From NCBI GenBank assembly GCA_022495005.1, contig JAGYXB010001948.1, positions 496,001 through 560,000 of the forward strand: a stretch of 64,000 nucleotides of DNA, in the 5' to 3' direction. Position 1 is the stretch's first letter. Each line of letters begins with the position of its first letter. This document shows, one piece after another, positions 23,001 through 32,761 of the stretch. The position numbers and the translations under genes are program-made. The notes beneath the pieces are model-generated. The model was not told the DNA's origin. It was given only the letters and a program-made list of their open reading frames with translations, and did not search any database. The DNA comes from Rhyacophila brunnea (lineage: Eukaryota > Arthropoda > Insecta > Trichoptera > Rhyacophilidae).

Positions 23001-23853
23001 TATTAATCAATCATGTAATGATTTTTAAAAAAGAATGTGCACCCATAAAAAGCACCAAAATAAAAACATTGCTCTGTTGAAATATTTAAATATAATCAAT
23101 CATAATATCCAAAGCGCCCCCCAAGCTGTAGGTAGAAGAAAATAGCATAGGTAAATAATTCCTTTAGAAAATGTAAACCATATTAGTTTATTTATTCAAT
23201 AAGTACGGCATGTATGTAGACATTGTACCTTTTAAACCCTTTGTGATGATGACGTATTCAATGAAAATTTAGAAATAAACGATTGAATAGCGGCAACAAG
23301 TTTGATCGTGGAAATGACAAGAAAATATTATATCATGCCAAAAAAATTCAAACATGCAACCAAGCGGTGACACTTTGAATCCTGGTATATTTCGATTATT
23401 GAGTACCTATGCAGCACTTCAAGTAGTATTTAACATTCATTTGATGGATTAATTTAAAACACCAATGTTTTATTTTGACCAGAATTCAGAGTGCTTAAGG
23501 GACATAATACATCTTGTTAACCAAAGCATAAATGTTTAAAATCCAGAAAAATCCAAATACCTTTCAAATTATTCATTAACTAAAGATTACACAACTGTGA
23601 TAAATTTATTGAAAGTATACTTGTGTAAACACATCGTAAAAGCATAGTTCAAGGCAGAGTCACCAATAATATGAATTCCTTATAATGTCATCAAAAAACA
23701 ATGATAATCTGTCAACCGTCAAACTTTAATTTAAAAAACACAAGAAGCCATAGCCAAAGCTATCAAGCACCCTGTAACTAATAAAACTCAAAAGAAATTT
23801 ACCTTACGCAAAGAAATAGCCATTGATTGAAGTGTGGTCCTTACAGGAACCAT
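4963..23853 (-). CDS. IDH3B: Isocitrate dehydrogenase [NAD] subunit beta, mitochondrial (eight exons)
   Basis: This is a regulatory/structural subunit of the mitochondrial NAD-dependent isocitrate dehydrogenase (alpha2-beta-gamma type), which converts isocitrate to 2-oxoglutarate in the TCA cycle. Joined exons: 23853-23803, 22653-22555, 20600-20484, 19352-19145, 18943-18780, 15810-15601, 15383-15247 and 5056-4963, total 1080 nt or 359 aa plus stop. Every junction is GT/AG and phase-consistent. Residues 1-17 are Arg/Ser/Thr-rich, as in a mitochondrial presequence. Family blocks in order: [77 protein letters not shown]. The alpha subunit's catalytic NLYGDI is NLYGNI here, as expected for beta. 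Human IDH3B has 385 aa, so the length fits. The last intron is 10,190 bp and repeat-rich. Confidence 0.95.
5467..7362. mobile_element. 1.9 kb foldback element (long imperfect inverted repeat)
   Basis: The arm at 5467-6095 is repeated in reverse at about 6730-7362 with scattered mismatches. Examples are the outer TTTGTCA...ATGGCC..CGGCCGTA block, the CATTCAAGTGTGATAAACAT block, and the inner TGTCCAGGATCATG(C/G)TTTGAAAATGC block. The 0.6 kb spacer contains a SINE. A third, partial copy of the inner arm lies at 12069. It sits inside the last IDH3B intron. No transposase was seen. Confidence 0.7.
6360..6537 (-). mobile_element. tRNA-derived SINE copy
   Basis: Read on the minus strand it starts with a tRNA-like head (GTGCAGTGTGTATGGCGC) and a clear Pol III B box GGTTCGACCCG (complement of 6471-6481), followed by an unrelated tail with the CTGGGTGTTTGTG stretch also seen in the 2545 element. 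It lies in the loop of the foldback element. Confidence 0.55.
7363..9246. other. IDH3B last intron, no gene
   Basis: AT-rich intron. A nearly perfect 44 bp palindrome is at 8037-8080 (AAAAGAAATGAAAA and its complement around AATTAATT). CAGGGCTGTCGAA near 8354 and TTTGACAGCCCTG near 8910 look like opposed hAT-type ends of a roughly 570 bp insert, but no duplication flanks them. Confidence 0.4.
9247..9749. mobile_element. Decayed element marked by repeated ATGGCAT motifs
   Basis: GGGATAAAATGGCATAC at 9248 faces two inverted copies, GTATGCCATTTTGTACACCC (about 9575) and a near copy at 9727. A further copy, CTAAAACGGCATA, is near 9276. Between them 9363-9560 is open on the plus strand and ends in [16 protein letters not shown], loosely like the region after the helix-turn-helix of pogo-type transposases. 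Exact ends are not resolved. Confidence 0.35.
10347..10935. repeat. Inverted-repeat element (family copy at 16606)
   Basis: GGAGCGAAGGGTGAAGGTAGG and CTGTTAAGATCCGCCATAAATAG on the left return inverted on the right (GGATCTTAACAGCC, CACCCTTCGCTACTG). A direct partial duplication of the AT-rich body lies at about 10400-10500 and 10530-10650. Related sequence is at 11440-11580 and 16606-16760. Likely a MITE or foldback; no duplication identified. Confidence 0.5.
11840..12110 (+). repeat. GC-rich tandem repeat, about two and a half units
   Basis: A unit of about 84 bp containing TATCTTCCATCTGAACGC and TTATGTGTAAATGCGGAATC occurs twice (from about 11908 and 11991), with a partial third (TATCCCGTCTGAA, 12053). 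It keeps a reading frame with a repeated [17 protein letters not shown] peptide, but this follows from the repetition and is not good evidence for a gene. It stands out as GC-rich in an AT-rich intron. Confidence 0.5.
12069..12138. repeat. Partial copy of the foldback inner arm
   Basis: GGAGTGTCCAGGATCATGG, then TTTGAAAATACAATAAAAACTC and GACCTACGACGAGCAC. The same order and spacing occur at the inner ends of both arms of the 5467-7362 foldback. Confidence 0.55.
12419..12785. mobile_element. MITE, CAATGACATTA family, copy A
   Basis: Terminal inverted repeats CAATGACATTAATATGGAC and GTCCATTAATAATGTCATTG are flanked by perfect 8 bp duplications GGGCCAAT (12411-12418, 12786-12793), a hAT-type size. 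It differs from copy B (52810) by an internal duplication: the block GTTCTAACGCC...CCCGATG is present at 12500 and again exactly 120 bp later, with extra sequence between. No coding capacity. Confidence 0.85.
12794..14560. other. IDH3B last intron, no gene
   Basis: AT-rich. At about 13800-13950 a unit beginning TGAAGTCTGTCTTATTATT and ending in ACACTATACAA is repeated imperfectly (TGAAGTATGTCTTG...ACACTACAA), which might be the remains of an LTR end. No primer-binding site or coding region supports it. Confidence 0.35.
14561..14949. mobile_element. MITE with 28 bp perfect terminal inverted repeats
   Basis: TCGTCGCCCTCAAGGAAGAA (continuing CTCACCAA) at the left is exactly inverted at the right end. 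Flanks share ATATA, compatible with a TA-type target. The interior is AT-rich, with no coding region. Confidence 0.65.
15247..15383 (-). CDS. IDH3B: IDH3B exon 7
   Basis: Residues 284-328 plus two bases. Contains [20 protein letters not shown]. An in-frame TAA appears just after the true donor (CA|GTAAGA), so an annotation lacking the distant exon would end falsely here. Confidence 0.92.
15601..15810 (-). CDS. IDH3B: IDH3B exon 6
   Basis: Residues 214-283. It includes the isocitrate/isopropylmalate dehydrogenase signature ([19 protein letters not shown]), with Asn in place of the metal-binding Asp of the catalytic alpha subunit. Phase 0 at both ends. Confidence 0.95.
16606..16760 (+). repeat. 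Copy of the 10347 repeat family
   Basis: GACTGTTAAAATCCGACATA, ATAGTGCACACTAAACTTT and CTGCATAAACCAAGCC match the left arm of the 10347 element in order. It lies in IDH3B intron 5 and only one arm is present. Confidence 0.5.
18780..18943 (-). CDS. IDH3B: IDH3B exon 5
   Basis: Completes codon 159 and codes to residue 213. Contains [10 protein letters not shown] and [17 protein letters not shown], a near-invariant IDH3 stretch. The preceding intron is only 201 bp. Donor GTAATG. Confidence 0.95.
19145..19352 (-). CDS. IDH3B: IDH3B exon 4
   Basis: Residues 90-158 plus the first base of codon 159. Contains [17 protein letters not shown] and the substrate-region block [16 protein letters not shown]. 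Acceptor ATTTTCAG, donor GTATGA. Confidence 0.95.
20484..20600 (-). CDS. IDH3B: IDH3B exon 3
   Basis: Residues 51-89, acceptor GACTTTAG, donor GTATAC. It contains [14 protein letters not shown], matching the PVEF...SEV block of beta subunits. It lines up without gap problems between exons 2 and 4. Confidence 0.9.
21283..21482 (-). mobile_element. Old tRNA-derived SINE copy in IDH3B intron 2
   Basis: Diverged relative of the SINE at 59958. Shared in order are GGCCTCCACA(C/G)AGTG(A/G)AGG, CAGCCACTTGCTCAA-like, AAACAATATGTGTA and the CCAGGATTC(A/G)AACC B-box complement. The tRNA-like head is mostly lost. Confidence 0.55.
22555..22653 (-). CDS. IDH3B: IDH3B exon 2
   Basis: Residues 18-50, between acceptor TTTTCAG and donor GTATGT, phase 0 on both sides. 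It holds the first conserved strand-loop of the dehydrogenase fold ([10 protein letters not shown]) and the following helix ending in QEVFK. Confidence 0.95.
23803..23853 (-). CDS. IDH3B: IDH3B exon 1
   Basis: Codes residues 1-17, starting at ATG 23853 and ending in AAG before the donor GTAAAT (phase 0). It carries the presumed mitochondrial targeting peptide, with basic and hydroxylated residues and no acidic ones. Confidence 0.85.
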
Positions 23854-25641
23854 ACGAGTCTAAACATTTATTTTCAGGTTTGGTATGGCAAGATAAATGA
23901 AATATTTTGTTCATATAAGAATCTAAATTTTTTGAATATTTTCTTGTACTGTACACTAAAATAATAAATAGGTGAAAATATTCGTCAACTACCGGTATGT
24001 TTGCTTGTCATTCTTAAAACATTATAAGAAAAAAGGAATACTAAGATATTTAGTTAAATTATGAAATAAGAGATGTGGATAAGTTTAGATAGGTATGTAA
24101 AAAAACAGGCTGGAAATTAATATGTAACAATTTACCTAATCATAAAAGATTATAGGAATGGAGACTTATTAGTTTTTATTAGTGGTCAGTTATTCATATT
24201 ATTAATAAAAGTGACAATTAAATTATTAAAATATGCAAGAAAAATACCTTACTTTTTGTGTTCAATAAGAATCAAGATAATCAGATGATGAAAATTCAAA
24301 AGAAACCTATATTTATTATTTCGCAATCCCGGCATTTATAAGGCAAAATATTATTTGTAATTTAGGTTTTTAATATCTCCCAAAATCTTATTGAAGAAAA
24401 GGCTTTTGGGATATGATATATCTGCACCGTGATTGATGGTGAAGATGGCTTGATATATTTTAAATATAGATTACATCGTATTATATACCTATATATGATT
24501 GAGTCATATTAATTAATTGATCTCGCTATCTAGTTAATTATTGCTGCTAATATTAAACAAAATCTGTTCATACATTTTTTTTATTATTTTGACTGTGACT
24601 TGCTGTCATACCACCTCTTTTCGTTTGAGTGAGGATTCCTTGTTCAGGACCCCCCTCCACTTCTGTTAAAGAATTGAGATTTTATCGAGCTCTTCCGTCA
24701 GCCCTGAAGTCAGATCACATTTCAGTAATCGACTTCATTAAAATTAACACTTGAAGTTAGAAGACAACCTCAACAAACATAAATAAAACATTTTTAGCAA
24801 TTGGAAGAGTTATTAATATTTAAAATTTATCAAGTTTATAGCATGGTTTCAATATTGAAGGAAGTTCAACTTCGTGAAATATACACATTTATTTGTGAGA
24901 TGCAGTACTCCTTGGAAGTTTGGTAAGGAATCTTCAGATACGACAATTTTGAGTAGTTGCAGATTTCACTATAAAAAATAATGCAATGTAATCAAATAAA
25001 TTGATAAGATCTATTGCACAACTGAACACTATAAGATTTCCAATTTATAGTAAGTATGATATTATTAATCAATTGGACTGTGTTCGATTAACACTGTCCA
25101 ATTGATTCAATTTGTAAGTAAAATTTTGCATGTTCAATCACACAGATGAGTTCTACATTAATTACTAGTAGTATTCAATGTACTAAAAATAAGACATTGT
25201 TGACCATTTGGCTACCAAAGTATAATTCTTAGACCAAGGGAAGCGTGAGGATAGAAACCGCACGCAGAATTCAATGATACACTTTTGATATTCTATGGAA
25301 TGTTGTTTACAAAGCCAGATTTGAAAAAAATAAATAACTCAAACCTTTAAATACTTACAAAATATTGAGGTAAGTAACTGATCAACAATGATTTGGAGTT
25401 ATTTGAAATTTTCTTTGATGGTAATGTTAAGTTACTATTACAATTAAAGTAATTTTCAAATAACTGGAATAGCCACATCTTCTCTAGCGCCAACAAAACT
25501 AAGAAAATATTATTCTATTTAGCCAATCGAATTACTAATAAACAGGTAAACCTTTCATATCATTAGTGGATATTTAATATAAATTATATTCTGAACACAT
25601 GTATGCTTAGGAGCAAATATATATGAAGAAAACAATAGATA
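23854..25641. other. Upstream of IDH3B, no gene
   Basis: This presumably includes the IDH3B promoter, but no TATA or clear initiator was recognised. A near-perfect hairpin lies at 25067-25107 (AATCAATTGGAC and its complement). Confidence 0.4.
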
Positions 25642-26921
25642 CGAGGGTGGGTCAATAATTCCTTAGAAAAAAGCATTAAAACAGTTTTTATTTTTGCATT
25701 TTTTTTTATTTCTCAACATAATCTCCTTGGAGCTCAATACACTTGGTTAGACGTTTCTCAATTTTTTTTAAACCGTCAGAAAAATAAGTTTTCGGAAGGT
25801 CCTCAAAATAAGCATTTGTCCGATCGATGACTTCTTCATTTGAAAAAAAACGTTGTCCACTTAGCCATTTTTTTAAGTTTGGGAAAAGGAAAAAGTCACT
25901 GGGGCTAAATCTGGCGAATACGGTGGGTGGTCGACCAATTCGAACTTCAATTCTTCAATTTTAGCCATTGATCGTAAACATGTGTGAACACGGCATTGTC
26001 CTGATGAAAGAGGATTTTTTTCCTGTTTAAATGAGGCCGTTTTTCTTCAATTTTGTTTTTTAGCTGGTCCAATAAAGATGCATAATAATCCCCTGTTATT
26101 TTTTTTCCTTTTCCAAATAGTCAACGAAAATAATTTCACGTGCATCCCAAAATACAGTAGCCATAACCTTACCAGCTGATTTTACGGTTTTCGCCTTCTT
26201 TGGACATGGCTTGTCTTCGCAATCCACTGCTTTGACTGTTCTTTCGTCTCGGGAGTATAGTGGTGTATCCATGTTTCATCTACAGTCACAAAGCGACGAA
26301 AAAAATCATCCGGATTGAGTTGCATGAGCGACAACAGGGCTTTAGAGGCCACCACCTTATTGCGTTTATTGTCGACTGTGAGCAAACGCGGCACCCATCT
26401 TGCAGAAATATTTTTCATGCCCAATTTGTCATGTAAATAGAAATGACGCTACCTTTTGAGATCCCTGTAACCTCAATTATCTCACTCAACTTTAATCTTC
26501 GGTCACTTAACACCATATCGTGGATTTTATTGATCATTTCTGTGTAGTCACCTCTACAGGACGTCCTGAGCGTGGTTCATCCTTTGTTGATGTACGACCA
26601 CGCTTAAATTCATTTAACCAGTTATAAATAGTTGCAAGTGAAGGAACAGATATGCCGTGAACTAAATCCAACTCATTTTTTATTTCGTTTGCTGTTAACC
26701 CTTTTATATTAAAATGTTTAATAACAGCTCTAAACTCAATTTTCTCCATTTTTGTAAACAAGCAAATTTTTAAATGTACGAGAAACACACAACAACCCGA
26801 CCAATCTGATTGAAACTTCGCAGCATACTGAATCGGTAGTGCCGCTGCATGTAAACAAACCGCTTACAGTACTAGTCGCGCCACCTGTCGGCTTTTCTAA
26901 GGACTTATTGACCCACCCTCG
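25642..26921 (-). mobile_element. mariner-type transposon, full length but broken
   Basis: Terminal inverted repeats CGAGGGTGGGTCAATAA and TTATTGACCCACCCTCG are flanked by TA on both sides (25640-25641, 26922-26923). The length of 1280 bp is right for mariner, and it encodes a damaged transposase on the minus strand. Confidence 0.92.
25706..26749 (-). pseudogene. mariner transposase pseudogene
   Basis: Begins at an ATG (26749) with an MEKIEFRAVIKHFNIKG start. It shows the N-terminal helix-turn-helix (PSLATIYNWLNEFKRG), the linker DEPRSGRPVEV, and the first catalytic-Asp block (FVTVDETWIHHYTPETKEQS) near 26270. It then runs to a C-terminal stop at 25706. The span of about 347 codons equals a normal mariner transposase. 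Frameshifts occur near 26535, near 26430 and after 26210, so no complete protein can be made. Confidence 0.85.
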
Positions 26922-26984
26922 TAAAACAATGATTATAGTATTTGGTGAAAAAATTATTTCACACATAGCAAAGTTGTCATAACG

Positions 26985-27239
26985 TCACTATAGGATTGGT
27001 TTGTCGAATATCCGTTTTTGTCAAAATCGACCTTTTAATGCAGAATATTTTTTTGTATCTAAATGGACTAGAACCATCCTTTTCTTTAAATTACTTTGTA
27101 ATGGTAATGAATACATCATTCATATGCTGTAAAAATAACAATTTAAATATCTACATGTATTTAAATATAGGATTATGAAATTTGTTTTTCGCCTCCTGAA
27201 CATTTGGTCTATTCGACAAACCAATCCTACAGCGACGAT
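26985..27239. mobile_element. Short MITE with about 30 bp inverted ends
   Basis: GTCACTATAGGATTGGTTTG (continuing TCGAATA) at the left is answered by TATTCGACAAACCAATCCTA (continuing CAGCGACG) on the right. About 255 bp, AT-rich interior, no duplication resolved. Confidence 0.55.
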
Positions 27240-27744
27240 AAGTCAATACTACATTGTATGTAATATGTATATTTACTAAGGTCTTGAACAAAATGTTGTC
27301 AATCATATAGATGTTACGTTTTGAGAAAACTTAATTTCTATCCGAGTCAAAGCTAGGTACCTATGAAAAATTCTTAATATAACTACTTCAGATAGTAATG
27401 GCATTTAATATCACATTAGAATTGTATCACAATTATACTGAATTAAATACCACCAATTATATTTTGAAGTTTACATCTATTTCAAGATTCACTAGACTCT
27501 AGAGCAGGGGGGGGCAAACTTTTTGGATGGAGGGCCAAATTCAAGAACTCAAAATGAGCGGCGGGCCGCAAGTAAAATACCATTTTTAGATATACACTAT
27601 TTTATTATCACGAAAAATAAACACCACAAAAAAATTAATGAGACGAATGAAACTGTTCTACATTTTTTAACATTTTTTAAATTCAGGTGTTAATTTTGTA
27701 GTTGATATTCTCAAAACTGCTTGTAAATGGGCATCGGAGATATT

Positions 27745-28260
27745 TTATCGTAAAGAGTTTTTATTGAGGTTCATGATCGAAAATGTTTGTTCACATATAT
27801 AGGTTGATCCAAAAATAACGAACATTTTTCTTGCATAATCTTTAAGTTGGTCGAATTTATCTGAATTAAGGGCATTGTAAAATTTGGAGATTTCTTCACG
27901 ACGATGCAATTCTCTTAAATCAGTGTCAATAATCTCAAGTTGTAGCGCTGTTCGTACACTATCAATATCTATTGAAAATGGATCGCGTACTATTGCTAAA
28001 CATGTCTCAATTTTTCGGAAGTCACCAAATCCTTGTGAAAAATCGTCATTCAGAGCTTTAATAATTTTACCATATTCTTCAAATTTATATTCTGATATAT
28101 TCAGCAACTTTTTCAGTTGGAAAGTGGTCCACGTTATTATTCGATATTTGTCGAAGGAATAACTTGGGTTTTAATTGAAATCCATTCAAACTTTTTACCA
28201 TATCATGGGCATATATTTTTTTCCTTGCAACGCGGAGTTAAAAGTATTTAAATGTGTCAC
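27745..28260 (-). pseudogene. hAT transposase C-terminal fragment
   Basis: A minus-strand frame ends with the hAT dimerisation block (MFVIFGSTYICEQTFSIMN, about 27800). Upstream it has RREEISKFYNAL and DPFSIDID, as in GTF2IRD2/FAM200-like transposases. The 5' part is lost because another element inserted at 28264. Confidence 0.7.
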
Positions 28261-28263
28261 GAT

Positions 28264-29101
28264 TAGGGAATCCAATCCCGAGCCAAAATTCTGATCCCGG
28301 GATTTCGGGATTACAATTTGACAATCCCGGGATCCCGGGACTGGTCCCGGGATTGGCATTTTTTTCGATTGTTAATATAAAATTTTTATATTCACAAATA
28401 ACATTGATAAAATCGGTCAAAAATAAATCTAGTATAATTTATACTATTTAAGACATTTATTGTTAATATTGTATATCTACGTTCAATCTTGGAAATACAT
28501 AAGTTTAATGGAGTAAATAATATTCTTATAAGTATAAATAATAATGTAAATTTAATATGAGATTGCTGTTTCTGGTAATAAAGACTAATCGAATGGATTA
28601 GCGAGATTTAAAATAGTAAAGCAAATAATCATGGCGTACTTATGGCCTTTCCGCTTCATAAATTTAATTAGTCAGCCAAATATGAAACTGGCTTAAAACG
28701 TATGAGATCATGGTGGAATTACTTTGTTAAAAGTGCGAAGCATTGTTTTTTCAATCTTTCTCATTTTTAATAATTTATGTGAAAAAATAAAATAAATCGG
28801 CAACTTACACATGGGTATAAATCAAACTTCACTCAAACTCAGTTTATTTCTAATGTAGTTATTTTTTATTAAAAGTATTTTTTCTGTTATATTTTCGCTT
28901 TTATTTATGTTCCATAAAAATTGATAAAAAAATCAATCCCGAAATCCCGGGATTATGTTTATCAATCCCGGGATTCATAGGTATCGAAAATAGCTCGGGA
29001 TCCCGGGATCCCGAATCCCGGGATCCCGGGATTGGAATCCCTAGTCTCCACTCTCAACAGTGCAGGTTTTAATCAACAGATTTTTTAGAACAGAATCCCT
29101 A
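28264..29101. mobile_element. CCCGGGAT-rich hAT-like element, copy 1
   Basis: Starts TAGGGAATCCAATCCCGAG. A 780 bp core ends GGGATTGGAATCCCTA at 29043, followed by 58 bp more ending CAGAATCCCTA at 29101. Perfect 8 bp duplications GTCACGAT (28256-28263, 29102-29109) flank the longer form. The ends are built of repeated CCCGGGATT units. The core is nearly identical, inverted, at 45497-46276. No transposase; non-autonomous. Confidence 0.8.
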
Positions 29102-29599
29102 GTCACGATGTTCAACGTAGAAAATAGTGGGTACATAGTGTGAGACGAGACTGCAAAGAAGACGTACTGAGATAATACATTTACGAAACAACAAATTCTT
29201 CAAATTCTAATCAATTGTCAATATTTTTTAAAAAAATTATTCGTAATCAGAAGTACAATTAATGATGTCGGGCCGCAAAAAAATACCCGGCGGGCCACAT
29301 GCGGCCCGCAGTTTGCCCTCCCCTGCTCTAGAGTAAGAATTATTTTGGAAGAAAACGTAGTATGTACAGAAGGTTTCGTCAAGTATAGGATAACACTGAT
29401 GATTTCGAGGGTTACCTGTATAAATTTAGAAAACATATTCAGAAATTTTGACACAAAAATTTTCAAAAGAAAATCAATGCGGTTTAGTGCAAACGTAGTG
29501 TGATAATATTGCCAATTTTTTGTCATTTTTCTTGGCCGCTTGTTAGAAAAGATGAAAAAGAAATTTCAAAATAAAATAAGTCATTAGTTACACGCAACA

Positions 29600-29713
29600 C
29601 ACAAGCAGGCTCACCGGGAATGTATTGAAGTGATCTGATGATATACCTACATCTTTCTGATTTGATACTACCGTGGAGTGGACACCCCTCTTGCAGAAGG
29701 TTTGAGACCCCTG
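29600..29713. repeat. Solitary hAT-type end
   Basis: CACCCCTCTTGCAGAAGG followed by TTTGAGACCCCTG (about 29682-29712) is the complement of a common hAT terminus (CAGGGGTCTCAAA). No matching second end was found. Confidence 0.35.
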
Positions 29714-29784
29714 GAACAATAAAAAATTACAGTTTAAAAAAATGGATGCAAATATGTTGAACAAAACCTTCATCTTTGAAGATG

Positions 29785-30967
29785 GTGACTAAATTAAGAT
29801 GGTATTCACAATGATCCTGAAGACAAAACTGGAAGGTTACGCGGAAAACATGGTAAGTGAATACCAAGCTGGCTTCAGGGCAGGAAGGTCTACAACGGAT
29901 CAGCTCTTCACAGTTCGCCAAATACTGGAAAAATGCTGGGAATTCGATGTGGACATTTATCAGCTCTTTATTGATTTTAAGCAGGCATATGACAGCATCG
30001 ACCGGGAAAGTGAAGGTGAAAGGCCAACGGACAGAGGGCTATGAAGTATCTCGGAGTCTTAAGCAAGGAGACGGATTGGCTCCCATGCTGTTCAACTTAG
30101 CCCTCGAATCTGCTATCAGAAAGTCTCAAGTGAACAGGAGCGGCACTATAATAAGCAGACCGAGCCAATTGGTTGGCTACGCAGACGACCTCAACATGAT
30201 GGGTAGATCCATACAGATTGTGAAGAAAGAATTTGACCACCTCCAAAGGGCCGCACTAGAGATTGGCTTAAGAGTAAATGAAAACAAAACTAAAGTCATG
30301 GTACAAAGCCGACAAAATCAGAGTAGGCTGGGCCAAAGTTCCAGTTTTGGAAACCATCAATTTGAGGTTGTCAACCGGTTCACATACCTGGGTTTCAATA
30401 TTACAAAAGAGAACGAGGAACTGGAAGAAATATAAGCCCGAATAACCGCTGCAAATAAATCGTACTTCTCATTGCTGCCCATATTCAAATCCAGAAATGT
30501 CCACAGAAAAACTAAGACGTGGCTCTATAAAACCGTCATACGCACAGTCGTTGCATACGGGTGCGAGACATGGACGCTAAATGTGAAAGCAGCTGAAATG
30601 GTGGATTATTTTGAGAGAAAGATCCTTAGGCGGATATACGGACCCATGAATGATGGTGGGAAGTGGAGAATTAGGTACAACACGGAACTATACCGCTTAT
30701 ACCAAGATTCAAAACTCTCTAAACTCCAGAGGCTAAACTGGGCAGGCCATGTCCAGCGCATGCCTGAGTCACGGATACCGAAGAAGATCCTCGAAGGAAA
30801 CCCAGGGGGGAAAAGGCCAGTGGGAAAGCCACGCACACTATGGGGTGATAATGTTACAAAAGATGCCAACCAGCTGCTAAAAATCAGGAACTGGAAAAGA
30901 CGTGCGGAGGACCGTTCCGGCTGGAGGACAGCGGTGGAGGAGGCCAGGGCTCGACTTGAGCTGTAGC
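29785..30967 (+). pseudogene. Non-LTR retrotransposon (LINE) reverse transcriptase, 5'-truncated
   Basis: Plus-strand fragment of a LINE ORF2. In order: AGFRAGRSTTDQLFTVRQ and FIDFKQAYDSID (RT blocks 1-3), then SLKQGDGLAPMLFN, the catalytic GYADDLNMMG (about 30177), FTYLGF, YGCETWTLN, and the C-terminal LNWAGHVQRMPESRIPK...GKPRTLW. A stretch is missing between YDSID and GKVKVKG near 30003, with a frame change. One in-frame TAA is at 30433-30435, after which the same frame resumes. The stop after LEL is at 30964-30966. Endonuclease and 5' end are absent. The C-terminal pattern resembles RTE-like insect elements, though the clade is uncertain. Confidence 0.85.
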
Positions 30968-31707
30968 GCCATCGAAGAAGATTAAATTAAGCACTGGCTC
31001 CTGACTCTTGAAAGTGGAGGTTCACATTATTTACTGAATGGATTAAAAAACAAATAATAATAATTAATAAGCCACTCTAATCAACAAAAAAAGGTCACAT
31101 GCAATCCAAAAAAATTAGCAGGCATACAAGGTGTGTGACGTTTATACCCTTATATATATTATTATATATTAATATTATGCTATCATGTTATGTCTCAGAA
31201 AAGTCCTGGGATTAATATCACAATGAATTAAATGTCCGCTCAAGAAAAAGTATTTAATTATAATAAACAATATTTAAAAAATATGCTTACAGTCTAAAAA
31301 TGAGGTCACTTTTATATCAAAAATTTTGGCTTATTAAAAACTATTACATGATCTTTTATAACATTTTCTCTACAATTAAACTAGATAACAAGTCAATTAA
31401 ATGCTAGGATGCAATGATAAATAATACGTGTGAGTATAAATGTTATAATATCATATAAATATGTACATATGAGACTTGAATGACATAATAGTTGCGCTGG
31501 TGCACAGAAAAAAATGTGTGTGCAGATCGCTGCTTTAGATTGGCTCCATGAGTCTTTCTGCAGAGCATGTGCTCTGATGGCTTACCTTTCACTAAAATAG
31601 AGTTTTGCAAAACTGCAACTCGATTGCATTTCCACAATTTATTTACATTCAAGATTCGAGAAGTAAATTAAAAATATCACATTTTATAATGTTTAAGACT
31701 TTCACGG

Positions 31708-31853
31708 TTATTTGTTATCGTATTTATAGATATCTGGGTTTTCTGGATATGTTTTGAAAATGGCCCTTGCAACGAGCCCGAAACGTTGAGGAAATAAGGT
31801 AGAAGTACCATGTGTAAAATCCAGAAATCTATAAATACGATAAGAATAACACA
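31708..31853. repeat. Short foldback with CGAAACGTTG core
   Basis: TTATCGTATTTATAGATATCTGG on the left returns as CCAGAAATCTATAAATACGAT on the right, around an 80 bp spacer containing CAACGAGCCCGAAACGTTGAGG. Imperfect arms of about 35 bp. Confidence 0.5.
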
Positions 31854-32761
31854 TTTATTTTTATTTGGGGGATCAGATGCTCATGTGCTCTAATGGAGTA
31901 ACCGATAGTGCCTAAATACATAAACGTCATACCGAAAAATGATTATTAATGCTATGATTCAAACAGCTGCAAGTTATTTCAGATTATAAATTCGTTTATA
32001 GTCAGTGGCGCGTTTCTGTAACACAACAGGACTCAATTGAGTCATCACAAGATAGGTAGGTATCTATATTTTATCCACATTACATGTTTTTCATAAGCAG
32101 TTGAATAGGTATAAATACTGGTGTGCATATGCTCCGCCTGGAATGGGTATGAAGTATAGCTAACTACTCATAATGCTTGAATTTAAATATTAAGCTTTTT
32201 AATATAAAACTACCTATATACTTAATATACCTTTTTATGGAATCGGAACCGAACCCAAAGCAATTTTTTTAATGGAACCGAACCTGGAATCAATTAAAAA
32301 AATAGTGTTTCTATGGATCTGATGGAATTAAAAATAGCTAGTAGTTACAGATAGGAAGAAAGTACATAACCTTTTATTTTGAATAAGGAAAACCTGCAAG
32401 TACCTTGTAAATAATATGAATTTAGATTTCACTGTTCAATCACATTAAAATCAGTATAGTAGTGTTAGAAGTCTAAAAAACGTTTTGGTAAATATAATAT
32501 GGTGTCCTGTATTTATTTGGATTTACAAATTAAAAAGTAATGGTTATCAAATAAGTTTTTTTTGGCAATATGGTACACTATATTTTACACAATGAATCAT
32601 CATTATTTAGATGAACAATCATATAAAATCTCAAATATTGATATGTAAGTAAGTAACCAAAGCAAGACATCAAGACAGGCTGCCATTTTCTTTTTGATTT
32701 ACAAACAAATGCTGTTATAGTGGAACAACTTAAATCTTGAAACTGCGCAGATTGCGATTTC

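Larger units (their letters stand above)
27505..29325 (-). mobile_element. hAT transposon (GTF2IRD2-like), interrupted
   Basis: Ends CAGGGGGGGGCAAACTTTTTGG and CTGCGGG..CAAACTGCGG-type inverted repeat (right end CAGTTTGCCCTCCCCTG). Perfect 8 bp duplications CTCTAGAG flank it (27497-27504, 29326-29333). The subterminal GGGCCGC blocks are typical of this hAT group. A second hAT-like element (28264-29101) is inserted inside, splitting the transposase gene. Confidence 0.88.

Noticed and set aside
28238..28451. Open frames with GIPGL/NPGIPG peptides in both strands
   Set aside because: They are translations of the CCCGGGATT repeats at the element's end.
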